64,000 nucleotides of DNA from Streptococcus sp. oral taxon 056 str. F0418. Its GTDB lineage: Bacteria > Bacillota > Bacilli > Lactobacillales > Streptococcaceae. Numbering within the stretch: position 1 is the stretch's first letter; the number at the start of each line of letters is the position of its first letter. The translations under genes were made by a program, and so were the position numbers. Under the pieces are notes generated by a model, which saw only the letters and a list, made by a program, of their open reading frames with translations, ran no database searches and was not told where the DNA came from. Of the stretch, positions 38,870 through 49,095 are shown piece by piece. The DNA lies in contig NZ_AFQU01000001.1 of assembly GCF_000220065.1 (NCBI RefSeq), positions 1,193,501 through 1,257,500 on the forward strand. Direction: 5' to 3'.

Positions 38870-40113
38870 TGGAAATTTTAAAACAACTTCCTCACTTAGA
38901 ACCTTATGGCGATCCTCAATATTTTGTTTATATTATTTTAGCGGTGTTACCCATTTTCATTGGTCTCTTCTTTAAAAGAAGATTTCCAATTTATGAAACC
39001 TTGGTTAGTTTAGCTTTTATTATCTTTATGTTTGTCGGGCCGGACTTGACACAGCTCTATGCTTTTGCTTTCTATGTCATTTGGCAGACTTTTTGGCTTT
39101 TTGTCTATAAGTCTTATCGCAAGAGATGGGATAATAAGTGGATTTTCTATTTACACGTTTTCCTGGCAGTTTTGCCGTTGACGATTGTGAAAGTCACACC
39201 AGCTATTCAAGACCATCATCAGTCCTTGCTAGGTTTTCTAGGGATTTCCTATCTGACCTTCCGATCTGTTGGTATGATGATGGAGTTGCGGGATGGAGCT
39301 TTAACAGACTTTAGTCTCTGGGAGTTTTTACGATTTATGCTCTTTATGCCGACCTTTTCTAGTGGTCCGATTGATCGCTTTAAACGGTTTAATGAAGACT
39401 ATATCCAGATCCCTGAGCGAGATGAATTGTTGAGCATGCTGGAGAAGTCGGTTCACTATATCATGCTAGGCTTTCTTTATAAGTTTGTCTTAGCACATAT
39501 TTTTGGTCACATCTTGTTGCCGCCATTAAAGCAACTTGCGATTCAGACAGGTGGTTGGTTTAACCTACCGACGCTAGGGGTCATGTATATTTTTGGTTTG
39601 GATCTCTTTTTTGATTTTGCAGGCTATTCTATGTTTGCAGTGGCAATTTCTCATTTAATGGGAATTAAGAGTCCAATCAATTTTGACAAACCTTTTATCT
39701 CTCGTGATTTAAAGGAATTTTGGAATCGTTGGCACATGAGTTTGTCTTTTTGGTTCCGTGATTTTGTCTTTATGCGACTGGTCATGGTCTTGATGCGAAA
39801 TAAAGTATTTAAAAATAGAAATACCACATCAGCTGTGGCTTATCTGATTAACATGGCGATCATGGGCTTTTGGCATGGAGTCACCTGGTATTATGTTGCT
39901 TATGGTGTGTTTCATGGCTTGGGCTTGATTATCAATGATGCTTGGTTACGTAAGAAAAAGACACTTAATAAAGAACGAAAAACAAAAGGATTATCGCCAT
40001 TGCCAGACAATAAATGGACGCAAGCTTTGGGAATGGTTATAACTTTTCATGTTGTGATGTTCTCATTCTTAATCTTTTCTGGATTTTTGAATGAGCTTTG
40101 GTTTAAAAAATAA
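38866..40113 (+). CDS. dltB: D-alanyl transfer membrane protein DltB (MBOAT)
   Basis: 415 residues, about 11 membrane segments. MBOAT-family acyltransferase: [27 protein letters not shown] and the conserved His in [11 protein letters not shown]. It takes D-alanine from DltC at the inner face and passes it across the membrane toward lipoteichoic acid. ATGA overlap with dltA. Confidence 0.96.
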   Translation: MMEILKQLPHLEPYGDPQYFVYIILAVLPIFIGLFFKRRFPIYETLVSLAFIIFMFVGPDLTQLYAFAFYVIWQTFWLFVYKSYRKRWDNKWIFYLHVFLAVLPLTIVKVTPAIQDHHQSLLGFLGISYLTFRSVGMMMELRDGALTDFSLWEFLRFMLFMPTFSSGPIDRFKRFNEDYIQIPERDELLSMLEKSVHYIMLGFLYKFVLAHIFGHILLPPLKQLAIQTGGWFNLPTLGVMYIFGLDLFFDFAGYSMFAVAISHLMGIKSPINFDKPFISRDLKEFWNRWHMSLSFWFRDFVFMRLVMVLMRNKVFKNRNTTSAVAYLINMAIMGFWHGVTWYYVAYGVFHGLGLIINDAWLRKKKTLNKERKTKGLSPLPDNKWTQALGMVITFHVVMFSFLIFSGFLNELWFKK

Positions 40114-40129
40114 AAAAGAGGAATAAACA

Positions 40130-40369
40130 ATGGATGTAAAAGCAGAAGTAATTGAAATTATTGATGAGCTATTCATGGAAGATGTATCGGATATGATGGA
40201 TGAGGACTTGTTTGATGCAGGTGTTTTGGATAGTATGGGAACGGTAGAATTAATCGTAGAATTAGAAAATCGCTTTAATATTCGCGTACCTGTTTCTGAG
40301 TTTGGTCGTGACGATTGGAATACTGCAAACAAAATCGTTGAAGGTGTAACGGAGCTTCGCAATGCTTAA
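40130..40369 (+). CDS. dltC: D-alanyl carrier protein DltC
   Basis: 79 residues. Ser35 in [12 protein letters not shown] receives phosphopantetheine. Small acidic carrier like ACP. Overlaps dltD by eight bases. Confidence 0.96.
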   Translation: MDVKAEVIEIIDELFMEDVSDMMDEDLFDAGVLDSMGTVELIVELENRFNIRVPVSEFGRDDWNTANKIVEGVTELRNA

Positions 40370-41630
40370 AAGACTATGGCTGATTTTAGGGCCAGTTTTC
40401 TGTGCGCTGCTATTAGTAGCAGCTTTGCTATTTTTCTATCCAATAAACTACAGTCATCATTTTGAGAATGAAAAACGTTCAGCGGTAACGTTAACTGCGG
40501 AGAATTTTAAAAATCGGACTCAAAAAGCTAAAGCTTTGACTGACGAAGATCATCGTTTCGTTCCGTTCTTTGGTTCGAGCGAGTGGTTGCGCTTTGATAG
40601 TCTGCATCCAGCAGTCTTAGCTGAGAAATATAATCGCTCTTACCGTCCTTATTTCCTAGGACAAAGGGGAGCTGCTTCTCTGAATCAATACTTTGGCATG
40701 CAACAAATACTACCACAACTAGAGAATAAAACAGCGGTGTATGTTGTTTCGCCTCAGTGGTTTACAAAAAAAGGATATGATGCCTCTGCTTTTCAGCAAT
40801 ATTTCAATAGTGATCAGCTGACTAGCTTTTTAAAGCAACAAAATGGGGATGTAGCCGCCCAATATGCAGCGAAGCGCCTCTTGCAACTATATCCTAATGT
40901 TGCTATGAAGGATAATGTCAAAAAGCTGGCTGAAAAAGAATCTTTGACTAGTTTTGATCAATCCTTTATTCGTTTTATGGCTCGAATTAACCAGCGAGAA
41001 GATGCTTTTTTTAGTACTTTTGTAGCGGCTAATAATGAGAATTATGAAAATCTAGTCTTGCCGAAGTTAAAAAATCTTCCGAGCAAATTTTCTTATCCAG
41101 CGTTAGAGAAAGTTGGTGTGGAGGAAGCACAGAAGCATACAAGTAGTAATGATCTGGGAATTGAAAATAAATTCTATCAGAATCGTTTAAAAAAAGCCTT
41201 GAAACGTCTCAAAGGTTCTCAGAAGAAGCTATCATATGTGCAGTCTCCTGAATACAATGATTTGCAGTTAGCTTTGGATCAGTTTGCTAAATCAAAAACG
41301 AATGTTATCTTTGTCATTCCTCCGGTCAATGCTAAATGGATGGAGTATACAGGATTGAGCCAAGAAATGTACCAACAGGCTGTTCAAAAAATCAAGTATC
41401 AGTTGACAACACAAGGCTTTACGAATATTGCTGATTTTTCTCAGGATGGAGGTAAGCCTTATTTCATGCAAGATACCATCCATATGGGATGGTTAGGTTG
41501 GCTGGCTTTTGATAAAGTTGTAGATCCTTTTGTATCGAATCCTCAGCCTGCTCCTAGCTATCAGATGAATGATCGTTTCTTTAGTCAAGAGTGGTCTCAG
41601 TATACTGGAGAACCAGAGGAATTTAAATAG
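40362..41630 (+). CDS. dltD: D-alanyl-lipoteichoic acid biosynthesis protein DltD
   Basis: 422 residues, with an N-terminal membrane anchor (about 5-27) and an extracellular SGNH-hydrolase-like domain: [11 protein letters not shown] (Ser nucleophile block) and [10 protein letters not shown] (Asp-x-x-His block). It completes D-alanine transfer to teichoic acid outside the membrane. Terminator follows. Confidence 0.95.
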   Translation: MLKRLWLILGPVFCALLLVAALLFFYPINYSHHFENEKRSAVTLTAENFKNRTQKAKALTDEDHRFVPFFGSSEWLRFDSLHPAVLAEKYNRSYRPYFLGQRGAASLNQYFGMQQILPQLENKTAVYVVSPQWFTKKGYDASAFQQYFNSDQLTSFLKQQNGDVAAQYAAKRLLQLYPNVAMKDNVKKLAEKESLTSFDQSFIRFMARINQREDAFFSTFVAANNENYENLVLPKLKNLPSKFSYPALEKVGVEEAQKHTSSNDLGIENKFYQNRLKKALKRLKGSQKKLSYVQSPEYNDLQLALDQFAKSKTNVIFVIPPVNAKWMEYTGLSQEMYQQAVQKIKYQLTTQGFTNIADFSQDGGKPYFMQDTIHMGWLGWLAFDKVVDPFVSNPQPAPSYQMNDRFFSQEWSQYTGEPEEFK

Positions 41631-41638
41631 TATTCTTT

Positions 41639-41682
41639 CAAGAAGGAGACTAAGACAAGCATGTTTCGGTCTCCTTTTCTTG
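41639..41682 (+). terminator. dlt operon terminator
   Basis: AAGGAGAC (41643-41650) / GTCTCCTT (41669-41676), extended by CAAGA / TCTTG, with TTTT within the right arm. The loop of 18 bases is long. Confidence 0.75.
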
Positions 41683-41740
41683 TAGTATAATAAATGATTG
41701 AGCTAAAGAAGTAGAGCATCATTCTGTAAAGGAGGGAAAG

Positions 41741-42226
41741 ATGAAAGTACGTCAATCCAAAGAGGAAGATATAAGAGATATCATAGAGATCTATGCTTTT
41801 GCCCGCCAGTTTATGAAAGAGCAAGGAAATCCGACCCAGTGGGGAGAGGGCTATCCTAGCAAACATCTAATTGAAGAAGACATACTTTCTAATCATTCTT
41901 TTGTTGTAGAGGAGGATGGAAAGATAGTCGGAACTTTTGCTTTTATCACAGGAGAGGATCCAACCTATCAGATCATTGAAAAAGGCGCGTGGCGTTCGTC
42001 TGAGATTTATGGTACAATCCACCGTATCGCATCAAACGGTCAAGTGAAAGGCCTGTCTCATAAGGTTTTTGACTATTGCTATCGGCAGATACCCTATCTA
42101 CGGATCGATACTCATGAAGATAATAAGCCCATGCAAGCGGTAATCACGTCTTATGGCTTTACTGAGTGTGGCATCATTTATGTCGCAGACGGCAGTCCCC
42201 GATTAGCTTATGATTATTATCGGTAG
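41741..42226 (+). CDS. GNAT-family N-acetyltransferase
   Basis: 161 residues. MKVRQSKEEDIRDIIEIYAFA start, VVEEDGKIVGTFAF beta strands and the GTIHRIASNGQVKGLSHKVFDYCY segment, which holds the acetyl-CoA pyrophosphate loop (normally Q/RxxGxG/A; here NGQVKGLS). DTHEDNKPMQAVITSYGFTECG is the usual C-terminal block. Substrate unknown. Own SD AAAGGAGG and terminator. Confidence 0.88.
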   Translation: MKVRQSKEEDIRDIIEIYAFARQFMKEQGNPTQWGEGYPSKHLIEEDILSNHSFVVEEDGKIVGTFAFITGEDPTYQIIEKGAWRSSEIYGTIHRIASNGQVKGLSHKVFDYCYRQIPYLRIDTHEDNKPMQAVITSYGFTECGIIYVADGSPRLAYDYYR

Positions 42227-42341
42227 AAAAGAATACGGAGGTTCTTGATTACGTCTTTTCATTTACAGAATGTGAGATAACAATATATACAAATAAAAAA
42301 GAGCTCTTTGTCAACTGTGGGTTGACCAAATGTTATGTCTT

Positions 42342-42371
42342 GGAGAGAACCAATTTAGTCCTCTCCTTTTT
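42342..42371 (+). terminator. Terminator after the acetyltransferase gene
   Basis: GGAGAG (42342-42347) / CTCTCC (42361-42366), extended inward by AC/GT, followed by TTTTT. A GTCAAC / GTTGAC hairpin (42310-42326) precedes it. Confidence 0.7.
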
Positions 42372-42580
42372 GATATTTTTAGCTGTGCTGTAGTAGGGAC
42401 TTTCTCGATTAGTATTTTAGAAATTTTCTGGTTGAGATCTGATGCTTTTTCTTGATTAAGGAAGTCTCTGTAATAGTTACTTGTCTACAGAATTTATAGC
42501 GGAAATGGTGTTTTTTAAACGAACCAGAGTTTTGTAACTCTCACACTCTTGGTGAGCGACTTTCATTTTTTTGAAGTCGT
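42360..42580 (-). pseudogene. Decayed coding remnant, unrecognised
   Basis: On the minus strand two adjacent frames read protein-like but broken segments: FKKMKVAHQECESYKTLVRL (about 42576-42484) and, in another frame, YRDFLNQEKASDLNQKISKI (about 42478-42365). A frameshift and stops separate them. No family recognised. It suggests a lost gene between the acetyltransferase and the TetR cassette. Confidence 0.4.
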
Positions 42581-42780
42581 ATTTGACCATTTATTTATGG
42601 CGGTGAGGGAATTTAAGTGCAGGATAATCTAGCTTAGCGATAATTTTTTATGAGTTCCAGCATTTACATAACCCAAGATAGAGATGTTAAAATTGTTAAT
42701 TCCTATTAGATTTATAATAAAAAGTAACGGTTCCATAAGATTTTGTCTGATAATGGTTTTGACGCTTTTTTGTTATAGTC

Positions 42781-42862
42781 CTTAGGAGACCCTTTTTCTA
42801 CAACAAAATAGACTCCATAAGAACTATAATTTTTTCACTAACTACAGAAATTGTAGAGCTTT
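42781..42862. mobile_element. Possible terminal remnant of an ISL3-type element
   Basis: The stretch CTACAACAAAATAGACTCCAT and the following AT-rich run to TTGTAGAGCT resemble, from memory, the end of streptococcal ISL3-family elements. No second end and no transposase frame are seen. The rest of 42590-42780 shows nothing clear. Confidence 0.3.
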
Positions 42863-42898
42863 TATTTCAGAAACCATTAACTAAGTTGGTGTTTATGA

Positions 42899-42927
42899 TT
42901 GACATTCGTTAGTCTGTGTGATAATAT
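42899..42927 (+). promoter_or_regulatory. Promoter of the TetR-ABC cassette
   Basis: TTGACA (42899-42904), 17 bases, TAATAT (42922-42927). The start site would be near 42934. Confidence 0.7.
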
Positions 42928-42973
42928 ATGACTATAAAGTTAAAAAACGTCACAGAGAATAAAGGAGGAAGTT

Positions 42974-43570
42974 ATGGTTGCTGCTTTTACTGCTGAGGAA
43001 AAAGAGGTAATTAAAAGGAAATTACATACAGTCGCAAAGGAATGCCTTCAAAGATATGGGGTTAAGAAAACAACAGTTGACCAAATGGCGGCCTTGGCTG
43101 ATATTTCCAAAGGCTCTTTTTATAATTTTTATCCTTCAAAGGAAATGTTATTTTTTGCAGTCTTAGAAGAATATCAAATAGATGTTATGAATCACCTGAC
43201 AGAACAATTGGGTATGGAAACCAAGATAGATACAAATCATCTGGTACAGTTACTTTATGATTTTTATCAAGATTTTCGCTATTCATTTATGTATACCATA
43301 TTTAAAAATCATGAAATGGAATTACTCCTAAGAAAATTGCCGAAAGAAGTGATAACAAATCATCATCTGATAGATGATAGGATGGTTAAAAAAATTGTAT
43401 CCCGAATCAACATTAGGGAAAATATATCGGTAGAAATCGTCTCTGCTTTATTTAGAACGATTGCTATGACTATATTACACATCGAGGAAATCGGCGAAGA
43501 ACAATTTGATACTACATTGAAGTTAGTCATACAAGGAGTTGTGGAGCAAACTACTGAGGAGGATAGGTAA
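42974..43570 (+). CDS. TetR-family transcriptional regulator
   Basis: 198 residues. N-terminal TetR DNA-binding domain: KECLQRYGVKKTTVDQMAAL, ADISKGSFYNFYPSKEMLF. The C-terminal ligand domain is not specific. AAAGGAGG ribosome site. The stop overlaps the ABC gene start (TAATG), so it likely controls the transporter it is co-transcribed with. AT-rich relative to the flanking dlt and ribosomal genes. Confidence 0.9.
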   Translation: MVAAFTAEEKEVIKRKLHTVAKECLQRYGVKKTTVDQMAALADISKGSFYNFYPSKEMLFFAVLEEYQIDVMNHLTEQLGMETKIDTNHLVQLLYDFYQDFRYSFMYTIFKNHEMELLLRKLPKEVITNHHLIDDRMVKKIVSRINIRENISVEIVSALFRTIAMTILHIEEIGEEQFDTTLKLVIQGVVEQTTEEDR

Positions 43571-44523
43571 TGGTGAAAGAAGCAATTAGAACCGCAAACC
43601 TTTCTAAAAGATATGGAACAAAAAATGTTGTCAACAACTTGAATCTATCAATAAAAAGTGGTGAAATAGTAGGGTTTTTAGGACTGAATGGTGCAGGGAA
43701 AACAACGACGATGAGAATGATGCTAGGATTGATAAAATCTACATCAGGAGAATGTTATATCCAAGGAAAAAAGTTAGATCTGAGTAATTTAGAACTTCGA
43801 AACGAAATAGGTTATATTATCGAGACGCCTTATTCTTATCCAGACTTAACTGTGAGAGAAAATTTAGAAATCGTTAGTAAATTAAGAGGGGTTAATAAAG
43901 ATAATATTGACTGGGTAATTGAAAAATTAAAACTACAGCAATATGAACATAAACAGGAGAAACATCTTTCTTTAGGAAATGTTGCACGTTTAGGAATTGC
44001 AAAAGCGATTATTCATAAACCTAAAATCCTAATTCTTGATGAGCCGACAAATGGATTAGATCCTTTTGGAGTTCTTGAAGTGAGAGAGCTGTTAAAGGAA
44101 TTGGCAAATAATCTAGGTACAACTGTCCTTATTTCCAGTCATAATCTGGAAGAAATATCTAAAATTGCTACTAGGATAGTTATTGTACATGAGGGCAGAC
44201 TTATAAGAGAAGTTGAAAGCAATGAATTAGATCAGTACTTAGAAAAGAAGTTATTAGTAAGTGGCTCTAATAATAAGGCCATGAAAGAAGTATTATCTAA
44301 TCATGGCTATCATGTAAACATTCAATCAGACGCAGAAAATAATATCGATTTCTTAGAATTAACTGATAGAAAATCTGTGGAATGCCCGGAAGAAATTGCT
44401 ACATTGCTAGTTAATGCAGGTTATCCACCTAAAACACTGATTGTTGAAAAAGAAAATTTGGAACATTATTTCTTAAGAATACTGAATGACTATCATGGAG
44501 GAATTTCAAATGAAAAAGCTTAG
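43570..44523 (+). CDS. ABC transporter ATP-binding protein
   Basis: 317 residues. Walker A GLNGAGKTTT at 38-47, Walker B ILILDEPTNGLDP, H-loop SSHNLEE. The signature is LSLGN rather than LSGGQ, as in the BcrA-like subfamily of antimicrobial peptide exporters. Residues beyond about 220 form the extra C-terminal domain of that group. Partner of the permease downstream; a peptide antibiotic or lantibiotic resistance role is inferred. Confidence 0.9.
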   Translation: MVKEAIRTANLSKRYGTKNVVNNLNLSIKSGEIVGFLGLNGAGKTTTMRMMLGLIKSTSGECYIQGKKLDLSNLELRNEIGYIIETPYSYPDLTVRENLEIVSKLRGVNKDNIDWVIEKLKLQQYEHKQEKHLSLGNVARLGIAKAIIHKPKILILDEPTNGLDPFGVLEVRELLKELANNLGTTVLISSHNLEEISKIATRIVIVHEGRLIREVESNELDQYLEKKLLVSGSNNKAMKEVLSNHGYHVNIQSDAENNIDFLELTDRKSVECPEEIATLLVNAGYPPKTLIVEKENLEHYFLRILNDYHGGISNEKA

Positions 44524-45286
44524 TTCCTGTATTTTAATTGAATGGAGAAAGTTAATAAAATCAAAACTTTCCATTGTAACTGCTTGTTCTATCTGTTTAG
44601 TTCCTTTTATTGTTGGGCTGTTTGCAACTATGATGAAATATCCAGAGAATTTCAAAAATCTTGGTTTGATTTCTGCAAAAATGGAAATGATGAGGGTAAC
44701 AGACTGGTCGTCGTACTTAATGACCATATCACAAGTCATTTCTGTTGGGGGATTGCTCATTTTTGGATTTACAGCATCTTGGGTTTTTGGCAGAGAATAT
44801 TCTGATAAAACGATGATAGATCTATTAGCGCTCCCGATAAAAAGAGATACAATCGTATTATCCAAGTTTATCGTTATCGCTCTATGGAGCTATATTCTAT
44901 CAATTTTTGCACTTTTGTTAGGATTATTAGCTGGTAATTTGATTGGACTTGAGGGTGGGAGCTTAACGGTGATTTTCAAAGGTATACTTACTTTTGTTCT
45001 TTGTACTACTCTTACGATCGTACTCTCTACTCCAGTAGCCTTTTTTGCTTGTTTAGGTCGGGGATATTTGTCACCATTGGCATTTATCATTTTTACTATT
45101 ATTTTTTCTCAGCTTGGTTCTGCTCTTAACTTTGGGAAATACATTCCATGGGCGATTCCTGCATTCGCAAGTGGTATTGCAGGAAAAGCACTATTGAATT
45201 TTGGGAGCATTGTCAGTTTATTTGGAGTCAGTATTCTAGGTCTTATCGCAACAATAGCTTGGTGGAGATATGCTGATTACGATTAA
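44510..45286 (+). CDS. ABC transporter permease (ABC-2 type)
   Basis: 258 residues from the ATG at 44510 (GGAGG ten bases upstream); the longer in-frame start at 44486 is inside the ATPase gene. Six membrane segments, starting around residues 21, 70, 110, 140, 180 and 230; the FGREYSDKTMIDLLALPIKR cytoplasmic motif is typical of BcrB/EcsB-like lantibiotic-immunity permeases. Overlaps the ATPase gene by 14 bases. Confidence 0.85.
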   Translation: MKKLSSCILIEWRKLIKSKLSIVTACSICLVPFIVGLFATMMKYPENFKNLGLISAKMEMMRVTDWSSYLMTISQVISVGGLLIFGFTASWVFGREYSDKTMIDLLALPIKRDTIVLSKFIVIALWSYILSIFALLLGLLAGNLIGLEGGSLTVIFKGILTFVLCTTLTIVLSTPVAFFACLGRGYLSPLAFIIFTIIFSQLGSALNFGKYIPWAIPAFASGIAGKALLNFGSIVSLFGVSILGLIATIAWWRYADYD

Positions 45287-45365
45287 AATGAAAAGGGAAT
45301 AAACTGATAATGGAAAATTTGTGATTGGAGTAGATAAAAATTAAAGAAAAACTTATCCAAAAGCC

Positions 45366-45394
45366 TTGCAAAGAAGGCGAGTTTGTGTTAAGAT
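45366..45394 (+). promoter_or_regulatory. S10 operon promoter
   Basis: TTGCAA (45366-45371), 17 bases, TAAGAT (45389-45394) with TG (extended -10). Drives the ribosomal protein supercluster; start near 45401. Confidence 0.75.
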
Positions 45395-45402
45395 ACTATG
45401 GT

Positions 45403-45480
45403 GCTGTAAAAAAACAGCGTGTAGCTTTGATGCAAGAGGTTGCGACACGCTCGGTTGCATTGCCACGCAACTACCTGTCG
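45403..45480 (+). promoter_or_regulatory. Structured S10 operon leader with alternative stems
   Basis: GCTGT/ACAGC (45403-45418) starts the leader. GCGTGT (45417-45422) pairs with ACACGC (45445-45450), while CGACA (45443-45447) can instead pair with TGTCG (45476-45480), enclosing GTTGC/GCAAC (45454-45471). The second and third pairings share bases and exclude each other. It may be a ribosomal protein autoregulatory leader; the ligand is unknown. Confidence 0.5.
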
Positions 45481-45532
45481 GTTTTCTTGTGGAGCTAGCC
45501 TATTATCTTAAATAGACGAAAAGGAGAAAAAG

Positions 45533-45841
45533 ATGGCAAACAAAAAAATTCGCATTCGCTTGAAAGCCTACGAACATCGTACACTTGATACAGCGGCTGC
45601 AAAAATCGTAGAAACTGCTACTCGTACAGGTGCTGAAGTTGCGGGACCAATCCCACTTCCAACTGAACGTAGCCTCTACACAATTATTCGTGCGACTCAC
45701 AAATATAAAGACTCTCGCGAACAATTCGAAATGCGTACTCACAAACGCTTGATCGACATCATCAACCCAACTCAAAAAACAGTTGACGCTTTGATGAAAT
45801 TGGATCTTCCAAGTGGTGTGAACGTAGAGATTAAACTTTAA
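45533..45841 (+). CDS. rpsJ: 30S ribosomal protein S10
   Basis: 102 residues, full length ([19 protein letters not shown]). S10 sits in the 30S head and also serves as NusE in antitermination. First gene of the S10 operon, SD AAAGGAG. The 82-base gap to rplC has no clear structure. Confidence 0.98.
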   Translation: MANKKIRIRLKAYEHRTLDTAAAKIVETATRTGAEVAGPIPLPTERSLYTIIRATHKYKDSREQFEMRTHKRLIDIINPTQKTVDALMKLDLPSGVNVEIKL

Positions 45842-45923
45842 TCCAAAGCTTGATCTAAACTAGAGCATAAAAAACGCTCGTTAAAAACTTTTTGAAAAAA
45901 TATAGAAAAGGAAACATTTTCTC

Positions 45924-46550
45924 ATGACAAAAGGAATCTTAGGGAAAAAAGTGGGAATGACTCAAATCTTCACTGAAGCTGGCGAATTAATCCCTGTAAC
46001 TGTTGTTGAAGCAACACCAAATGTTGTTCTTCAAGTTAAAACAGTTGAAACAGATGGTTACAACGCAGTTCAAGTTGGTTTTGACGACCTTCGTGACGTA
46101 TTGAGTAACAAACCTGCTAAAGGACATGTAGCAAAAGCAAACACGGCTCCTAAGCGCTTCATTCGTGAATTCAAAAACATTGAAGGCTTGGAAGTTGGTG
46201 CAGAAATCACTGTTGACACTTTCGCAGCCGGCGATGTTGTTGATGTAACAGGAACTTCAAAAGGTAAAGGTTTCCAAGGTGTTATCAAACGCCACGGTCA
46301 ATCTCGTGGTCCAATGGCTCACGGTTCTCGTTACCACCGTCGTCCTGGTTCAATGGGACCAGTTGCGCCTAACCGTGTTTTCAAAAATAAACACTTGGCT
46401 GGACGTATGGGTGGCAACCGTGTGACAATTCAAAATCTTGAAATCGCACAAGTTGTTCCAGAGAAAAACGTTATCCTTATCAAAGGAAACGTACCTGGTG
46501 CTAAGAAATCTCTTATCACTATCAAGTCAGCAGTTAAAGCTGGTAAATAA
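45924..46550 (+). CDS. rplC: 50S ribosomal protein L3
   Basis: 208 residues. [23 protein letters not shown] start and the extension that reaches the peptidyl-transferase centre ([14 protein letters not shown]). Binds near the 3' end of 23S rRNA early in assembly. 24 bases before rplD. Confidence 0.98.
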   Translation: MTKGILGKKVGMTQIFTEAGELIPVTVVEATPNVVLQVKTVETDGYNAVQVGFDDLRDVLSNKPAKGHVAKANTAPKRFIREFKNIEGLEVGAEITVDTFAAGDVVDVTGTSKGKGFQGVIKRHGQSRGPMAHGSRYHRRPGSMGPVAPNRVFKNKHLAGRMGGNRVTIQNLEIAQVVPEKNVILIKGNVPGAKKSLITIKSAVKAGK

Positions 46551-46574
46551 TAAAGAAAGGGGAAATCAGTCACA

Positions 46575-47198
46575 ATGGCAAACGTAAAATTATTTGACCA
46601 AACTGGTAAAGAAGCTGGTGAAGTAGTTCTGAACGATGCGATCTTTGGTATTGAGCCAAATGAATCAGTTGTCTTTGATGTTATCATCAGCCAACGCGCT
46701 AGTCTTCGTCAAGGAACTCACGCTGTTAAAAACCGTTCTGCAGTATCAGGCGGCGGACGCAAACCATGGCGTCAAAAAGGAACTGGACGTGCTCGTCAAG
46801 GTTCTATCCGCTCTCCACAATGGCGTGGTGGTGGTGTCGTATTCGGCCCAACTCCTCGTTCATATGCTTACAAACTTCCACGTAAAGTTCGTAGATTAGC
46901 TCTTAAATCAGTTTACTCTAAAAAAGTTGCTGAAAACAAATTCGTAGCTGTAGACAGCCTTTCATTTACAGCTCCAAAAACTGCTGAGTTTGCAAAAGTG
47001 CTTGCTGCACTAAGCATCGACACAAAAGTACTTGTTATTCTTGAAGAAGGAAATGAATTTGCTGCACTTTCAGCACGTAACCTTCCAAATGTTAAAGTTG
47101 CAACTGCAACAACTGCAAGTGTTCTTGATATCGTAAACAGTGACAAACTTCTTGTTACTCAAGCAGCTATCTCTAAAATTGAGGAGGTTCTTGCATAA
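46575..47198 (+). CDS. rplD: 50S ribosomal protein L4
   Basis: 207 residues. The extended loop [19 protein letters not shown] lines the exit tunnel and is a known site of macrolide-resistance changes; here the loop looks ordinary. L4 is the S10 operon autoregulator in enterics. TAATG overlap with rplW. Confidence 0.98.
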   Translation: MANVKLFDQTGKEAGEVVLNDAIFGIEPNESVVFDVIISQRASLRQGTHAVKNRSAVSGGGRKPWRQKGTGRARQGSIRSPQWRGGGVVFGPTPRSYAYKLPRKVRRLALKSVYSKKVAENKFVAVDSLSFTAPKTAEFAKVLAALSIDTKVLVILEEGNEFAALSARNLPNVKVATATTASVLDIVNSDKLLVTQAAISKIEEVLA

Positions 47199-47494
47199 TG
47201 AATTTGTATGACGTTATCAAAAAACCTGTCATCACTGAAAGCTCAATGGCTCAGCTTGAAGCAGGAAAATATGTATTTGAAGTTGACACTCGCGCTCACA
47301 AACTTTTGATTAAGCAAGCTGTTGAAGCTGCTTTTGAAGGAGTTAAAGTTGCTAACGTTAACACTATCAATGTAAAACCAAAAGCAAAACGCGTTGGACG
47401 TTACACTGGTTTTACTAACAAAACTAAAAAAGCTATCATCACTTTAACGGCTGATTCTAAAGCAATCGAGTTGTTTGGTGCTGAAGCAGAATAA
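47198..47494 (+). CDS. rplW: 50S ribosomal protein L23
   Basis: 98 residues. Sits at the tunnel exit where signal recognition particle and trigger factor dock. [16 protein letters not shown] start is typical. SD in the rplD 3' end (GAGGAGG). Confidence 0.98.
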   Translation: MNLYDVIKKPVITESSMAQLEAGKYVFEVDTRAHKLLIKQAVEAAFEGVKVANVNTINVKPKAKRVGRYTGFTNKTKKAIITLTADSKAIELFGAEAE

Positions 47495-47511
47495 TCTAAG
47501 GAGGATATATC

Positions 47512-48345
47512 GTGGGAATTCGTGTTTATAAACCAACAACAAACGGTCGCCGTAATATGACTTCTTTGGATTTCGCTGAAATCACTACCAGCACTCCAGA
47601 AAAATCTTTGCTTGTTTCATTGAAAAGCAAGGCTGGTCGTAACAACAACGGTCGCATCACTGTTCGTCACCAAGGTGGCGGTCACAAGCGTCACTACCGT
47701 TTGATCGACTTCAAACGTAACAAAGACGCTGTTGAAGCAGTTGTTAAAACAATCGAGTATGATCCAAATCGTTCAGCAAATATCGCTTTGGTTCACTATA
47801 CTGACGGTGTAAAAGCTTATATTATCGCTCCAAAAGGTCTTGAAGTTGGTCAACGTATCGTTTCAGGTCCAGAAGCAGATATCAAAGTCGGAAACGCTCT
47901 TCCACTTGCTAACATCCCAGTTGGTACTTTAATTCACAACATCGAGTTGAAACCAGGTCGTGGTGGTGAATTGGTACGTGCTGCTGGAGCATCTGCTCAA
48001 GTATTGGGTCAAGAAGGTAAGTACGTTCTTGTTCGTCTTCAATCAGGTGAAGTTCGTATGATTCTTGGCACTTGCCGCGCTACAGTTGGTGTTGTTGGAA
48101 ATGAACAACATGGACTTGTAAACCTTGGTAAAGCAGGACGCAGCCGTTGGAAAGGTATCCGCCCAACAGTTCGTGGTTCTGTAATGAACCCTAATGATCA
48201 CCCACACGGTGGTGGTGAAGGTAAAGCACCAGTTGGTCGTAAAGCACCATCTACTCCATGGGGCAAACCTGCTCTTGGTCTTAAAACTCGTAACAAAAAA
48301 GCGAAATCTGATAAACTTATCGTTCGCCGTCGCAACGAGAAATAA
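47512..48345 (+). CDS. rplB: 50S ribosomal protein L2
   Basis: 277 residues, GTG start with AAGGAGG. Essential for peptidyl-transferase centre assembly; the conserved GGGRTS-like tail is seen as [20 protein letters not shown] with the His at the active-site side. Followed by a structured 100-base spacer. Confidence 0.98.
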   Translation: MGIRVYKPTTNGRRNMTSLDFAEITTSTPEKSLLVSLKSKAGRNNNGRITVRHQGGGHKRHYRLIDFKRNKDAVEAVVKTIEYDPNRSANIALVHYTDGVKAYIIAPKGLEVGQRIVSGPEADIKVGNALPLANIPVGTLIHNIELKPGRGGELVRAAGASAQVLGQEGKYVLVRLQSGEVRMILGTCRATVGVVGNEQHGLVNLGKAGRSRWKGIRPTVRGSVMNPNDHPHGGGEGKAPVGRKAPSTPWGKPALGLKTRNKKAKSDKLIVRRRNEK

Positions 48346-48349
48346 TAAC

Positions 48350-48405
48350 CTAGTTGCTTAGACAACTAGAGAATCCGCCAGCTCGGTAGCGCTCCATGTG
48401 AGCGC
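48350..48405 (+). other. Two hairpins in the rplB-rpsS spacer
   Basis: CTAGTTG (48350-48356) / CAACTAG (48363-48369) and GCGCTC (48389-48394) / GAGCGC (48400-48405), both perfect, with no T-run. They may be processing sites or an intra-operon control element. Confidence 0.55.
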
Positions 48406-48445
48406 AAGCCGCTGTGGTACAACATTTAAAGGAGAAAATATAAAA

Positions 48446-48727
48446 ATGGGACGCAGTCTTAAAAAAGGACCTTTCGTCGACGAGCATTTGATGAAAAAAG
48501 TTGAAGCTCAAGCCAACGACGAAAAGAAAAAAGTTATCAAAACTTGGTCACGTCGTTCAACGATCTTCCCAAGTTTTATTGGTTACACTATCGCAGTTTA
48601 TGATGGACGTAAACACGTACCGGTTTACATCCAAGAAGACATGGTAGGTCACAAGCTTGGTGAATTTGCACCAACTCGTACTTACAAAGGTCACGCTGCA
48701 GACGACAAGAAAACACGTAGAAAATAA
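48446..48727 (+). CDS. rpsS: 30S ribosomal protein S19
   Basis: 93 residues from the ATG at 48446 (AAAGGAG upstream), giving [15 protein letters not shown]. An in-frame codon at 48398 would translate the hairpin spacer and is rejected. S19 lies in the 30S head near the A site with S13. Confidence 0.98.
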
Positions 48728-48738
48728 GGAGAACATAA

Positions 48739-49083
48739 ATGGCAGAAATTACTTCAGCTAAAGCAATGGCTCGTACAGTGCGTGTTTCACCTCGTAAAAC
48801 TCGTCTAGTTCTTGACAATATCCGTGGTAAAAACGTCGCTGACGCTATCGCAATTTTGAAATTCACTCCAAACAAAGCTGCAGGCATTATCGAAAAAGTA
48901 TTAAACTCTGCAATCGCTAACGCTGAAAACAACTTTGGTTTGGAAAAAGCTAACTTGGTGGTATCAGAAGCTTTCGCAAACGAAGGACCAACGATGAAAC
49001 GTTTCCGTCCACGTGCTAAAGGTTCAGCTTCACCAATCAACAAACGCACAAGCCACATTACTGTGGTTGTTGCAGAAAAATAA
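48739..49083 (+). CDS. rplV: 50S ribosomal protein L22
   Basis: 114 residues. The beta-hairpin ([20 protein letters not shown]) reaches the narrowest part of the exit tunnel. [12 protein letters not shown] is conserved. 12 bases before rpsC. Confidence 0.98.
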   Translation: MAEITSAKAMARTVRVSPRKTRLVLDNIRGKNVADAIAILKFTPNKAAGIIEKVLNSAIANAENNFGLEKANLVVSEAFANEGPTMKRFRPRAKGSASPINKRTSHITVVVAEK

Positions 49084-49095
49084 GGAGGTAACATC

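Noticed and set aside
41420..41427. TACGAATA, an exact CIN box
   Set aside because: It lies inside dltD coding sequence with no downstream late competence gene.
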